Source of the DNA: an uncultured Tateyamaria sp.
GTDB lineage: Bacteria; Pseudomonadota; Alphaproteobacteria; Rhodobacterales; Rhodobacteraceae
Assembly (NCBI RefSeq): GCF_947503465.1
Contig: NZ_CANNDN010000001.1
Location: 2,067,501 to 2,131,500, forward strand
Length of the DNA stretch: 64,000 bases
Direction of reading: 5' to 3'
Shown: positions 1 through 8,147 of the stretch, one piece after another
Numbering within the stretch: the first letter of the stretch is position 1
How the letters are laid out: every line of letters starts with the position of its first letter
The notes under the pieces: model-generated
The model's input: the letters and a program-made list of their open reading frames with translations, nothing else
The model's database searches: none
Told to the model about the DNA's origin: nothing
Made by a program: the position numbers and the translations under genes

Positions 1-175
1 TTCCCCCGAAGGGCGTATGCGGTATTACTCTCCGTTTCCAGAGGCTATTCCGCAGAGAAGGGCATATTCCCACGCGTTACTAACCCGTCCGCCGCTCACC
101 CGAAGGTGCGCTCGACTTGCATGTGTTAGGCCTGCCGCCAGCGTTCGTTCTGAGCCAGGATCAAACTCTCAAGTT
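1..175 (-). rRNA. rrs: 16S ribosomal RNA, 5' end (partial)
   Basis: Read on the minus strand, the first 175 bases are the start of bacterial 16S rRNA. They include the universal GAGTTTGATCCTGGCTCAG segment and the ACATGCAAGTCGAGCG segment, then a very short V1 helix (CACCTTCGGGTG), as is typical of Rhodobacterales. The gene runs off the left edge. The mature 5' end is placed near 175 by analogy with other 16S genes and may be off by a few bases. Confidence 0.97.
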
Positions 176-580
176 GAAAAGCTGTTACCAGCTTATCCTT
201 GACGTTCGAACCTCTGCACATCGTCCCTCCCGGCATGGAAGGGACAGTCTTCTGTTTGTTGTGCTTCAGGTTTTCATAAGAAAACAAGAAACCGTCCAAA
301 CAGTGAAGCTGACACTAGATCATCGGCCGAAGCCTACTAGCGCGATATACAGACGTTGATCCATCGAATGAACCAAACCGCCCACATATCTCTTCAGTTA
401 TCATCAATTTCAAAGAGCGTAGAGACAAAAGAGACTGGATGCGCCCTAACTTCTTTGGCGCGCCCCGCCCAAATACCTCTGATTTATTCTTGCGTCTCGT
501 TGCCGTCTGTCTGCGTTTCCGCTTCCGTGTGGCCCGTCTGGCGCCCCGTTGGTGCATCTCTGCGCCGCCGGTGAGGGGGG
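176..580 (-). other. 16S rRNA leader (transcribed spacer upstream of the 16S gene)
   Basis: This roughly 400-base stretch lies between the rRNA promoter (about 581-608) and the 16S 5' end. It carries a boxA-like antitermination motif and no plausible coding region. The short frames in it have no recognisable product and no ribosome binding site. It is inferred to be the rRNA precursor leader with processing and antitermination signals. Confidence 0.75.
408..420 (-). promoter_or_regulatory. boxA-like antitermination element
   Basis: The minus strand reads ACGCTCTTTGAAA, close to the boxA consensus TGCTCTTTAACA found in rRNA leaders, where it recruits NusB/S10 for antitermination. Its place inside the 16S leader supports the call. 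No boxB or boxC was assigned. Confidence 0.6.
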
Positions 581-608
581 TTCTACGGTTAGTACGGGGT
601 ACCCGCAA
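580..608 (-). promoter_or_regulatory. Candidate rRNA operon promoter
   Basis: On the minus strand a -35-like TTGCGG (603-608) is followed, after 16 bases, by a -10-like GTAGAA (581-586), or after 17 bases by TAGAAC. This fits alphaproteobacterial housekeeping rRNA promoters. Just upstream (611-665) are A/T tracts that could act as an UP element. The call rests on motif and position only. Confidence 0.6.
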
Positions 609-610
609 GT

Positions 611-665
611 GCTTTTTTGAAGAAATCCGCATTTTTTCCAAAAAACCGTATTTTCCTCGAAAAAA
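611..665 (-). promoter_or_regulatory. Phased A/T-tract region upstream of the rRNA promoter
   Basis: Three imperfect units of about 20 bases, each with a run of T or A (around 613-618, 634-645 and 653-666), lie directly upstream of the -35 element in an otherwise GC-rich sequence. They could be a curved UP element or Fis-like binding region for the rRNA promoter. This is inference from base composition and position. Confidence 0.4.
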
Positions 666-766
666 CAGGTGTTTAGGCAAGTAAATTTCGCCGACCTAAG
701 GTCAAATCGGTCGAAAATTACCCGGATCCTCACCCACTGTCACACGCCTGTTATCTATATATGGGG

Positions 767-787
767 GTATCCACAGACCTATCCCCA
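767..787 (+). promoter_or_regulatory. Two DnaA-box-like 9-mers
   Basis: GTATCCACA (767-775) differs from the DnaA box TTATCCACA at one base. CTATCCCCA (779-787), starting 12 bases further on, differs at two. An A/T-rich segment (751-762) lies just before them and a GANTC cluster just after. The arrangement resembles an origin or a DnaA-regulated promoter. The neighbouring genes are not those I would expect beside a chromosomal origin, so the function is open. Confidence 0.3.
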
Positions 788-788
788 A

Positions 789-918
789 GACTCACCGGAC
801 TCACCCGCCCCAAACCCATGAATCGCCCCCGATTCATCGCCACGAGTCGGGCGATTCACCAAATTAGCATCCAGATTCTCTGAAATTTTGCGGCACGGCA
901 CGGATTCATGTGCGACTC
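789..918. repeat. Cluster of nine GANTC sites, spaced near helical-repeat multiples
   Basis: GANTC, the CcrM methylation motif of alphaproteobacteria, starts at 789, 798, 820, 831, 844, 853, 874, 903 and 914. About 0.5 would be expected by chance in 130 bases. Offsets from the first site (0, 9, 31, 42, 55, 64, 85, 114, 125) all lie within about 2.5 bases of a multiple of 10.5, so the sites face one side of the helix. Several extend to GAYTCAY, and 818-837 is a perfect dyad, ATGAATCG-N4-CGATTCAT. No gene covers it. It sits between the 3' end of msrQ and the rRNA promoter. Confidence 0.8.
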
Positions 919-956
919 GCAAGACAAACATCGCCTCGTTGAAGGCAAAGGGCCCC

Positions 957-1559
957 TCAGGCTGCCACTTTCTTGACCAGCGCAGGGACGCGCAGCGCCA
1001 ATAGCCCCAAAATCACCGTCAGATACACCAGCGGCTCCAACTGAAAGCCTTTGCTCAGCCAGATGAAGTGCACAGACGACAGAATCGCAATGGGGTAGGT
1101 CAGCAGGTGCAGCTTGCGCCATGCAGGTCCCAGCCAGCGGACGGACGTATTGTTCGATGTAAACGCGAGCGGGATCATCAGAACAAACGCGGCCATTCCG
1201 ATCGTGATGTAGGGTCGCTTGATAATGTCAGCGACAACGCGGTCCAGCGATTGCACATCAAGCACCGCCCAGACCAGCAGATGCAGCAGGACGTAGGCAA
1301 ACGAGATCAGGCCAATCGCACGCCGGAACTTGATCAGGTTGATCCCTGCAAACTTGCGCAGGGGCGAGATGCACAAGCCGAAAATCACAAGCTGTAGGGC
1401 CAACTCGCCCAGCTCGTGTTCGAGGGCGCGAACAGGCTCGCGGCCCAGGCCCCCCGTTTGGGCCATATATAGGAGTACGGGGACCGGAATGATGGACACT
1501 ATATATACTGCCCATGTGGGGACCTTTCGGGCCGCCTGGTTGATCCGGTCCACCAGCAT
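957..1559 (-). CDS. msrQ: Protein-methionine-sulfoxide reductase, heme-binding membrane subunit MsrQ
   Basis: MsrQ is the inner-membrane b-type heme protein that passes electrons from quinol or reduced flavin to the periplasmic molybdoenzyme MsrP. The 200-residue product has the expected length, several hydrophobic helices and the ferric-reductase-like transmembrane fold. Histidines sit in the helices, for example in the segments around YVLLHLLVW and HFIWLS. Its ATG overlaps the TGA of msrP (TGATG at 1558-1562), so translation is probably coupled. The pairing with msrP makes the assignment firm. Confidence 0.93.
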   Translation of the reverse strand: MLVDRINQAARKVPTWAVYIVSIIPVPVLLYMAQTGGLGREPVRALEHELGELALQLVIFGLCISPLRKFAGINLIKFRRAIGLISFAYVLLHLLVWAVLDVQSLDRVVADIIKRPYITIGMAAFVLMIPLAFTSNNTSVRWLGPAWRKLHLLTYPIAILSSVHFIWLSKGFQLEPLVYLTVILGLLALRVPALVKKVAA

Positions 1560-2467
1560 CAGTAGTTCGCGCGCAGATCCATGCCTTCATACAGGCTGGC
1601 CACGTCTTCTTCGTAACCGTTGAACATCAGCGTCGGCTGTCGCTTGGCAAAGAGGCCCCCGCCAACCAGGCGTTCACTTGCCTGGCTCCACCGCGGGTGA
1701 TCCACAGTTGGGTTCACATTACTATAGAAGCCATATTCACGCCCGTTCGCCTTGTTCCAGCTGGTGGGAGGCTCGTCTTCCGTCACGGTGATGCGGACAA
1801 TCGACTTGATCGACTTGAACCCGTATTTCCACGGCACCACCAAACGCATGGGGGCGCCGTTCTGGTTCGGGATTGTCTTGCCATAGATCCCGGTGGCCAT
1901 CATCGTCAGCGGATGCATGGCTTCGTCCAGGCGCAACCCCTCGACATAGGGCCAGTCCAGAACCGGAAAGCGAACGCCCGGCATCTCGTCGGGGCGCAGT
2001 GCGGTTTCAAAGGCGACGTATTTGCCCTCGGGCTGCACACCGGCAAGGGTCAACAGATCAGCCAACTCAAACCCGTTCCACGGAATCACCATCGACCACG
2101 CCTCGACACAGCGGAAACGATAGATGCGCTCTTCTATTGTCATCGCTTCCATGATCTGCGCCATCGAATAGTCGCCGGGATTGTCGACCAGACCATCAAT
2201 GACAACAGTCCACGGCTCCGTGGTCAGGGTATGCGCATTGCGCGCCGGATCCCCTTTGCCGGTCCCGAACTCGTAGAAGTTGTTGTACTGGGTGATGTCT
2301 TCCCAGGAATTGGGCACCAACTCCTCGGTCTCCTCGCTGCGTGCCATGCCCGCAGCACCGATCAGGCCCAAACCCATCGCCCCCGCCATGATCTGCCGAC
2401 GATTCATATACGCCGCAAGCGGCGTCGCATCAGCACGCGTAAGGGTGTTTTTCCAACGATGGGCCAT
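1559..2467 (-). CDS. msrP: Protein-methionine-sulfoxide reductase, molybdopterin catalytic subunit MsrP
   Basis: MsrP reduces methionine sulfoxide in oxidised periplasmic proteins. The 302-residue protein has a Tat-type leader around residues 22-46, with NRRQIM followed by a hydrophobic stretch, so it should be exported folded with its molybdenum cofactor. The sulfite-oxidase-like domain follows. Cys120, in the context RFRCVEAW, is the expected molybdenum ligand. The gene is first in a two-gene operon with msrQ. No regulatory motif was identified upstream; the gap to the next gene is only about 70 bases. Confidence 0.95.
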   Translation of the reverse strand: MAHRWKNTLTRADATPLAAYMNRRQIMAGAMGLGLIGAAGMARSEETEELVPNSWEDITQYNNFYEFGTGKGDPARNAHTLTTEPWTVVIDGLVDNPGDYSMAQIMEAMTIEERIYRFRCVEAWSMVIPWNGFELADLLTLAGVQPEGKYVAFETALRPDEMPGVRFPVLDWPYVEGLRLDEAMHPLTMMATGIYGKTIPNQNGAPMRLVVPWKYGFKSIKSIVRITVTEDEPPTSWNKANGREYGFYSNVNPTVDHPRWSQASERLVGGGLFAKRQPTLMFNGYEEDVASLYEGMDLRANY

Positions 2468-2539
2468 TCATATGTCTCCTGCGGTTTCAAGCATCATGGC
2501 ACATAGATGGTTCCGCACGATTACGAAAATGATATCCGC

Positions 2540-4033
2540 TCACGGCCTTGTCACCGGGTTGTAACTCGGGGTGATTTCATTCAGCGGGCGGGACCTGCCA
2601 TCATCCTGCACGATGCGCACATGGCGGCGGCGCATCATCCGTGGTTCGGCCACACCCACGGAATGGGCAATGGTCTCGACCTCGTGGATCAGATCGCGGG
2701 CATAAAGGGTCACCCGCTTTTCCTTGTCCTTCACGACCAATCCCTTCTGGAACCGCTTGTCATGGGTGGTGATGCCGGTGGGGCACGTGTTCTTGTTGCA
2801 CTTCAATGCCTGAATACAGCCAAGGCTGAACATGAACCCGCGGGCGGTTGTCACGAAATCGGCCCCCGCCGCCAGCGCCCAGGCCACATCGCCCGGGTTC
2901 ACCAGCTTGCCCGAGGCGACAACGCGAATGCGGTCCTTCAGCCCCGCCTGATCGCGCAAATCCACAACAGATACCAGGGCTTCTCTGATGGACATGCCCA
3001 CCAGATCAATCAGGGGCATCGGCGCCGCCCCCGTCCCGCCCTCGCCCCCGTCCACGGTAATGAAGTCAGGCGCGCTTTCGGCGCCGCGCGCATTGATCGC
3101 GGCAAAAAGATCCGCAATCGGGGCTTCGGCCCCGATGACGGTCTTGATGCCGACAGGTTTGCCGGTCACGTCGCGGATGTGTGCGATCAGGTCCAGCAGG
3201 TCGTCCCAATCGTCCACCTCTGCGTGGCGGTTCGGTGAAATGCCGTCCTGCCCCACGCGCAGGCCACGAATCTGCGCAATCTCCTTGGTGACCTTTGCAC
3301 CGGGCAAGATTCCACCCTTTCCGGGCTTGGCCCCTTGCGCCAACTTGATCTCGAACATCCGCACCTGTTTATGCGCGGCCACCTCGCGCAGCTTGTCGTC
3401 GCTCAGGTTCCCGTCCTCGTCCCGAACGCCGAACTTGGCCGTGCCGATCTGAAAGACGATGTCGCACCCGCCCTCCAGATGATACGGGCTGATACCGCCC
3501 TCGCCCGTGTTCAGCCATATGCCCGCCTGTTTCGCGCCCCGGCTCAGGGCCCGGACAGCCGGTTTGGAAATAGCGCCATAGCTCATGCCCGAGATGTTGA
3601 AAAACGACCGCGCGGTGAAAGGGATGCGCGCGCCCTCCCCGATGACCATGGGTGCTGTGCGCGCGAACTGATCCTCCAAAGGCGGGAATGCGGCGTTCAC
3701 GAAGATCGGTGTGCCCGCGACATTCAGGTTTCGGGTCGATCCAAAGGCCACCGTGTTGCTCACGCCCTCGCCCGCGCGCTTGATCCATTCGCGTTGGGCG
3801 CGATTGAAAGGCAGTTCCTCGCGGTCCATGGCAAAGAAGTACTGGCGGAAAAATTCGCCCAGCGCCGAAAACAAATGGCGAAAACGCCCGATGACCGGAT
3901 AGTTCCGCCGGATGGCATCGTGGGTCTGGGCCCTGTCGACGACAAACATAACAACGGCCGCCGCCACCGTCAGTCCGATGACAAAGAAAAAGCCGAGGAC
4001 CATGACCTCGAGCACGGACATTGCAAATCCCAC
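2540..4033 (-). CDS. FMN-binding glutamate synthase family protein (GltB2-like)
   Basis: This roughly 497-residue protein has the central FMN/synthase domain of glutamate synthase but no glutamine amidotransferase domain. An N-terminal transmembrane helix (about residues 8-30) is followed by the TIM-barrel domain with segments such as GEGGISPYH and [12 protein letters not shown] cysteine cluster C-x5-C-x4-C ([12 protein letters not shown]) should bind a 3Fe-4S centre. The true substrate of these stand-alone proteins is not established. A GTG start at 4033 is preferred because GGAGG lies 7 bases upstream; ATG at 4021 is the alternative. Confidence 0.85.
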   Translation of the reverse strand: MGFAMSVLEVMVLGFFFVIGLTVAAAVVMFVVDRAQTHDAIRRNYPVIGRFRHLFSALGEFFRQYFFAMDREELPFNRAQREWIKRAGEGVSNTVAFGSTRNLNVAGTPIFVNAAFPPLEDQFARTAPMVIGEGARIPFTARSFFNISGMSYGAISKPAVRALSRGAKQAGIWLNTGEGGISPYHLEGGCDIVFQIGTAKFGVRDEDGNLSDDKLREVAAHKQVRMFEIKLAQGAKPGKGGILPGAKVTKEIAQIRGLRVGQDGISPNRHAEVDDWDDLLDLIAHIRDVTGKPVGIKTVIGAEAPIADLFAAINARGAESAPDFITVDGGEGGTGAAPMPLIDLVGMSIREALVSVVDLRDQAGLKDRIRVVASGKLVNPGDVAWALAAGADFVTTARGFMFSLGCIQALKCNKNTCPTGITTHDKRFQKGLVVKDKEKRVTLYARDLIHEVETIAHSVGVAEPRMMRRRHVRIVQDDGRSRPLNEITPSYNPVTRP

Positions 4034-4280
4034 CGGGCATCCTCCATTGCGTGTCAGGCGCACTGTGCAAAGCCGCGATCGTGGACGCAAGCACGGGCGG
4101 ATTTTTGCCCGACTTAACAAAGTCGTGAGTGGAAACGAAAAGGCGCGGCAGCTTAGGGAGCGTCACTCTCGTTTCAAGAGTGTGTGGGAAAAATTTCCAC
4201 GTGATCTAATCGGGCCTCGCGTGCGTTCCCTTTTCGATGCCGCACTGCGGTCATCTCAACTTCTCAAAGGGAGACACACA

Positions 4281-4769
4281 ATGATCCGCAAGACACTTCT
4301 GGCCACAGTCGCCACCGCCGCTTTCGCAACCGCCGCCATCGCCGGTTCGGCGAAAAAGGACATCGTTGACACCGCCGTCAGCGCCGGATCCTTCGAAACA
4401 CTGGTGGCCGCCGTGCAAGCCGCCGGTCTGGTCGACACGCTGAAAGGCGACGGCCCGTTCACCGTTTTCGCACCCACAGACGAAGCGTTCGCCGCCCTGC
4501 CCGAAGGTACGGTCGAAGAGCTGCTGAAACCCGAGAACAAGGACCAGCTGACTGCAATCCTGACTTACCACGTTGTCCCGGGCAAAGTGATGTCGACCGA
4601 TCTGCAGGACGACATGGAAGCCACCACCGTCCAGGGTGAGTCCGTGACCATCGACCTCGACAACGGCGTGCAGGTCGAAGAAGCGACCGTCGTGTCCGCA
4701 GACATCGAAACGTCGAACGGCGTGATCCACGTCATCGACACAGTGATTCTGCCCGAAGGCAACAGCTAA
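4281..4769 (+). CDS. Secreted fasciclin (FAS1) domain protein
   Basis: The 162-residue product has a cleavable Sec signal peptide (about residues 1-22, ending AIA) and one FAS1 domain. The domain shows the H1-like motif [13 protein letters not shown] and the YHVVPGK segment, and ends with a VIDTVILP strand. FAS1 proteins are cell-surface or extracellular adhesion modules in bacteria. The ATG at 4281 follows AAAGGGAGA at good spacing and begins the signal peptide, so longer upstream frames are rejected. A terminator follows at once, so it is probably a single-gene transcript. RTX proteins lie downstream. Confidence 0.9.
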   Translation: MIRKTLLATVATAAFATAAIAGSAKKDIVDTAVSAGSFETLVAAVQAAGLVDTLKGDGPFTVFAPTDEAFAALPEGTVEELLKPENKDQLTAILTYHVVPGKVMSTDLQDDMEATTVQGESVTIDLDNGVQVEEATVVSADIETSNGVIHVIDTVILPEGNS

Positions 4770-4792
4770 GCCGTCTCGGACAGAACCGGTTT

Positions 4793-4822
4793 CGGGCCCG
4801 CAGTGTTGCGGGCCCGTTTACA
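4793..4822 (+). terminator. Rho-independent terminator after the fasciclin gene
   Basis: CGGGCCCGCA and TGCGGGCCCG (4793-4816) form a strong GC stem with a tiny loop, followed by TTTACATTT. It starts 24 bases after the fasciclin stop codon. Confidence 0.8.
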
Positions 4823-4980
4823 TTTGGCACCCGGAAAAATTGAAGTTGCCAAATTCGTGACTCCGTTTCAGCATTTTAACACCACATTACAGAATCCAGT
4901 GGTACCAAATCCCCAAAAGCGGGCCTGCCAGCCAAAACGCGCAACGCGCAATGTCGCGCAACCACCTGGGGAAAATTTGA

Positions 4981-6801
4981 ATGCCGACCGATTACGTTGA
5001 AGACACGTCATTTCCGAACGGCACGGACAGGCCCTACACCGAATCCTTTAACGGCGGTGTTCCCATCGATTTTCAGATCGGAGACACGGTCAGCGGCAAC
5101 GTCGGAGTGCGGTATTTGGGAGGCCCCGACAACCAAGACCAAATATCCTTCAACGTTCAAGCCGGTGTTGCTTATGGTTTCGAAGTGACCGTTCAAAAAT
5201 CCGGGTCAGACGTGCGCATCGCGATCGGAGAAGACAGCGTTGAAATACCTTTTACAGAACCAGAGGGCAAATACACGTTCACACTCGGCCTGCCCTACGA
5301 CGCAAACGGCATAGGTGCGTTAAGCATAAGTGCTGGGTCGTCCGTAAACTACACCTTCACGGTCCTGGAAGTCATCTACCCCGACCCGTCCGAAGGCGAC
5401 GACTATATCGTCGGCAATATGACGTCTGACCGTGTGGACCTGCTGGGCGGCAACGACACCTATGTGGCGCTTGGCGGCTCCGATATTGTGATCGGCGGCC
5501 TGGGCAACGACAGCATCGACGGTGTCTGCGGCAACGACACGCTAGAAGGAGACGACGGCAGCGATACCCTGATCGGGGGCAACGGGAGCGATGTGCTGTT
5601 CGGCGGCGCGGACAACGACCTGCTTGATGGCGGCAACCAAGAGGACAGGCTGGACGGCGGCGCGGGCAACGACACCCTGATTGGTGAAAAAGGCGACGAC
5701 ACGCTGGTCGGTGGCGAAGGCGACGACGATATCAACGGCGGCAAGGACAACGACAGCATGACCGGCGGCACCGGGGCGGATATCTTCCGCTTCAGCCACG
5801 GCGATGGTCAGGACACCATCAGCGACTTCACCCGGGGCGAGGACCTGATCGACCTTACCGTTCTGGGCATCTGGGACATCATGCAACTGACCGTTCAGGA
5901 TCTTGGGTCGGGCGTGCGCGTCAACACCGGCAACGGCAACTATATCGAACTGACGGGCCTGACGACCCGCGACCTGACAAATGACGATTTCATGCTGGTG
6001 GACCCACCCGTCACCACCACCACCGATGGCGCCGACGACATCACCGGCACGGGCGCGGCCGACATGTTTCTGGGCGGCGATGGCGCCGACCGGTTGCGGG
6101 GCGAAGGCGGGCGCGACACGCTGGATGGCGGATCAGGCCGCGACACGATTTATGGCGGCGCAGGGCCGGACGGCATCAATGGCGGATCGGGTCAGGACGT
6201 CCTTTACGGCGGACTGGGCGCAGACACCATTCTGGGTGGGGCCGACAATGACCGGCTCTATGGTGACGAAGGCGCGGATGTTCTGGACGGCGGCAATGCC
6301 AATGACCGCCTGTACGGCGGCGAAGGGTCGGACGTGCTGACAGGCGAAAACGGCAACGACAAACTGTATGGCGAAGGCGGGCGCGACAACCTGATGGGCG
6401 GCGCGGGCAAGGACACGTTGGAAGGCGGGGCAGGACGCGACACGCTGGACGGTGGGCAGGGCGATGACATCCTGACCGGCGGCGCGGACGCGGACTTGTT
6501 TGTCTTCTCGGACGACAGGACACGCGCAGACACAATCACCGACTTCAACGCAAATGTGGACGTGATCGACCTGACGGCTCTTGGTTTCTCCAGCCTCGCC
6601 GATGTCGGCTTTGTCCAGCAAGGTGACGATGTGTTTGCCCGGTTCAGCGACCGCGACTCACTTCTTCTGCTGGATGTCGACCTGGCCGACCTGAACGCCA
6701 TGAACGTGCTGGTCGGCGGACCGGCGGTGCCGGTCGGCGCGAAACGGGACGACGTCGTTGGCCCATCGGTCGCGGATGTCGAGGATGTTTTCATCTTCTG
6801 A
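4981..6801 (+). CDS. RTX calcium-binding repeat protein with two tandem RTX modules
   Basis: The 606-residue protein is acidic, has no Sec signal and is rich in GGxGxDxLxG nonapeptides that fold as calcium-binding beta rolls. An N-terminal beta-rich region (about 1-130) is followed by RTX block 1 (about 140-265) closed by ADIFRF and DFTRGEDLIDL. RTX block 2 (about 348-503) is closed by ADLFVF and DFNANVDVIDL. Both closures match the serralysin-type C-terminal domain, so the module looks duplicated. The C-terminus ends DVFIF, fitting type I secretion. No ABC/MFP exporter genes are nearby and no enzymatic domain was recognised. Confidence 0.88.
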   Translation: MPTDYVEDTSFPNGTDRPYTESFNGGVPIDFQIGDTVSGNVGVRYLGGPDNQDQISFNVQAGVAYGFEVTVQKSGSDVRIAIGEDSVEIPFTEPEGKYTFTLGLPYDANGIGALSISAGSSVNYTFTVLEVIYPDPSEGDDYIVGNMTSDRVDLLGGNDTYVALGGSDIVIGGLGNDSIDGVCGNDTLEGDDGSDTLIGGNGSDVLFGGADNDLLDGGNQEDRLDGGAGNDTLIGEKGDDTLVGGEGDDDINGGKDNDSMTGGTGADIFRFSHGDGQDTISDFTRGEDLIDLTVLGIWDIMQLTVQDLGSGVRVNTGNGNYIELTGLTTRDLTNDDFMLVDPPVTTTTDGADDITGTGAADMFLGGDGADRLRGEGGRDTLDGGSGRDTIYGGAGPDGINGGSGQDVLYGGLGADTILGGADNDRLYGDEGADVLDGGNANDRLYGGEGSDVLTGENGNDKLYGEGGRDNLMGGAGKDTLEGGAGRDTLDGGQGDDILTGGADADLFVFSDDRTRADTITDFNANVDVIDLTALGFSSLADVGFVQQGDDVFARFSDRDSLLLLDVDLADLNAMNVLVGGPAVPVGAKRDDVVGPSVADVEDVFIF

Positions 6802-6826
6802 CGCTGCCCAATCCAACCCGGTACGT

Positions 6827-6851
6827 GAAAGGGCCACCGGCCCTTTCTTTC
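6827..6851 (+). terminator. Rho-independent terminator after the first RTX gene
   Basis: GAAAGGGCC and GGCCCTTTC (6827-6847) form a hairpin with a 3-base loop followed by TTTC, 25 bases after the stop codon. Confidence 0.8.
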
Positions 6852-7034
6852 GCGCGGTCACGCAATTTCCTTATTCACGGGCAATTGCGGCAAAACGTTT
6901 AAATCTTTCACTAAATTTTCCGCAATCCGCTCGATACCGCGCCACAGTTGATCCCTAGCCGTTCACCGCAGGGGCAAGCGAGCAGCACGATTTCCGCGCC
7001 CTGCAAACTGAATGAACTTTGAAGGGTATCAGGA

Positions 7035-8096
7035 ATGGCAATCATCAACGAAGCGCACGACGCAACAATCAACGCACACGCGTCGGGCAACTACATCATT
7101 TCCGAAGGCGATGTTTTCAACGGCAACCTTGGCGTCGGCGACCATGAGGATGGGATCAACCTGCGCCCACTGACGCCCGGAACGACATATACGGTGTCGG
7201 TGACAGTGGATGATCTTGCAGGCTTTACCGGGCTGACATTGATCAACCACAACGACTTCCACTCGATCACGCATCATGTGTCCGACGGCGTGCCCCATGC
7301 CGGTGTGCCCGAATTCGTTAACGGTTGGGTCCGCAACTTCGTCGAAACCTCCGGCGTCCGCGTCGACACCGACACAAACACGATCTCTTTCGATTTCACC
7401 CCGGCGGCAGGGTTCACCAGCTTTGCCTTCCAGGTGCAGGGCAGCGGCGTGGCAGAAGCCTACAGCGTGACATTCGAAGAAACCGTGCTGGAAAACATCG
7501 TGGACGGCACCGACGGCAATGACCGCCTGAACGGCTCCGGGGATCTGGACATCATCACCGGGGGCGAAGGCGACGATCACCTCGAAGGGTTCGGCGGCAA
7601 TGACGTTCTGAACGGCGGCGCTGGCAAGGACAAACTAACCGCAGGCACTGGCGACGACACCCTGAACGGTGGCGACGGCAACGACTTGCTGAATGCCGGC
7701 GACGGCAACGACCTGTTGGATGGCGGCGCACGCAATGACCGTCTGTTTGGTCAGGATGGCAATGACACGCTGAACGGCGGCTCCGGCAATGACCGCATCG
7801 ATGGCGGCGCCGATGACGACGTTCTGGATGGCGGGGCAGGCAAGGACGTGTTGACCGGCGGTTCCGGCGCAGACGTGTTTGTCTTTGGCAACGGCGCGCA
7901 CCGCGACACGATCACCGACTTCGAAGATGGCGTCGACCTCATGGACTTCAGCGGCGACGCGTCGGTCACCTCGCTGGCCGACCTGACGATCACCCAAAGC
8001 GGCGCAAACGTGGTGATCGGCCACGGCGGCCCGGATCAGATCACGCTTCTGAACATGAATGCCACCGATATCGACGCGACCGATTTCATCTTCTGA
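7035..8096 (+). CDS. RTX calcium-binding repeat protein (single module)
   Basis: This 353-residue protein resembles the C-terminal half of the RTX protein just upstream. A non-repeat N-terminal domain (about 1-150) is followed by GGxGxD nonapeptides (about 156-275), then ADVFVF and DFEDGVDLMDF, and it ends DFIF. It should be a type I secretion substrate; its transporter is not in view. AAGGGTATCAGGA precedes the ATG. It has its own terminator, so the two RTX genes are probably separate units that arose by duplication and divergence. No catalytic domain was recognised. Confidence 0.87.
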   Translation: MAIINEAHDATINAHASGNYIISEGDVFNGNLGVGDHEDGINLRPLTPGTTYTVSVTVDDLAGFTGLTLINHNDFHSITHHVSDGVPHAGVPEFVNGWVRNFVETSGVRVDTDTNTISFDFTPAAGFTSFAFQVQGSGVAEAYSVTFEETVLENIVDGTDGNDRLNGSGDLDIITGGEGDDHLEGFGGNDVLNGGAGKDKLTAGTGDDTLNGGDGNDLLNAGDGNDLLDGGARNDRLFGQDGNDTLNGGSGNDRIDGGADDDVLDGGAGKDVLTGGSGADVFVFGNGAHRDTITDFEDGVDLMDFSGDASVTSLADLTITQSGANVVIGHGGPDQITLLNMNATDIDATDFIF

Positions 8097-8116
8097 TCTT
8101 GGATCACCTGAGACCG

Positions 8117-8146
8117 AAAAGGCCCGCATCGCTGCGGGCCTTTTTG
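8117..8146. terminator. Bidirectional terminator between the second RTX gene and clpB
   Basis: AAAAGGCCCGCA and TGCGGGCCTTTTT form a perfect stem with a short loop. A run of As precedes the hairpin and a run of Ts follows it, so it can end transcription from both convergent genes. Confidence 0.88.
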
Positions 8147-8147
8147 G

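Noticed and set aside
315-733. Several short open frames in the rRNA leader
   Set aside because: They lie in rRNA leader and promoter DNA, lack ribosome binding sites and translate to arginine-rich products without family matches.
751-918. Calling this region the chromosomal origin of replication
   Set aside because: DnaA-like boxes and GANTC sites are suggestive, but only one box is a near match and typical origin neighbours are absent. It is reported as an element to test, not as oriC.
5400-7870. Tandem repeats that could suggest a CRISPR array or satellite DNA
   Set aside because: The repeats are imperfect, in frame and encode GGxGxD nonapeptides of RTX proteins; there are no spacers of constant length and no cas genes.
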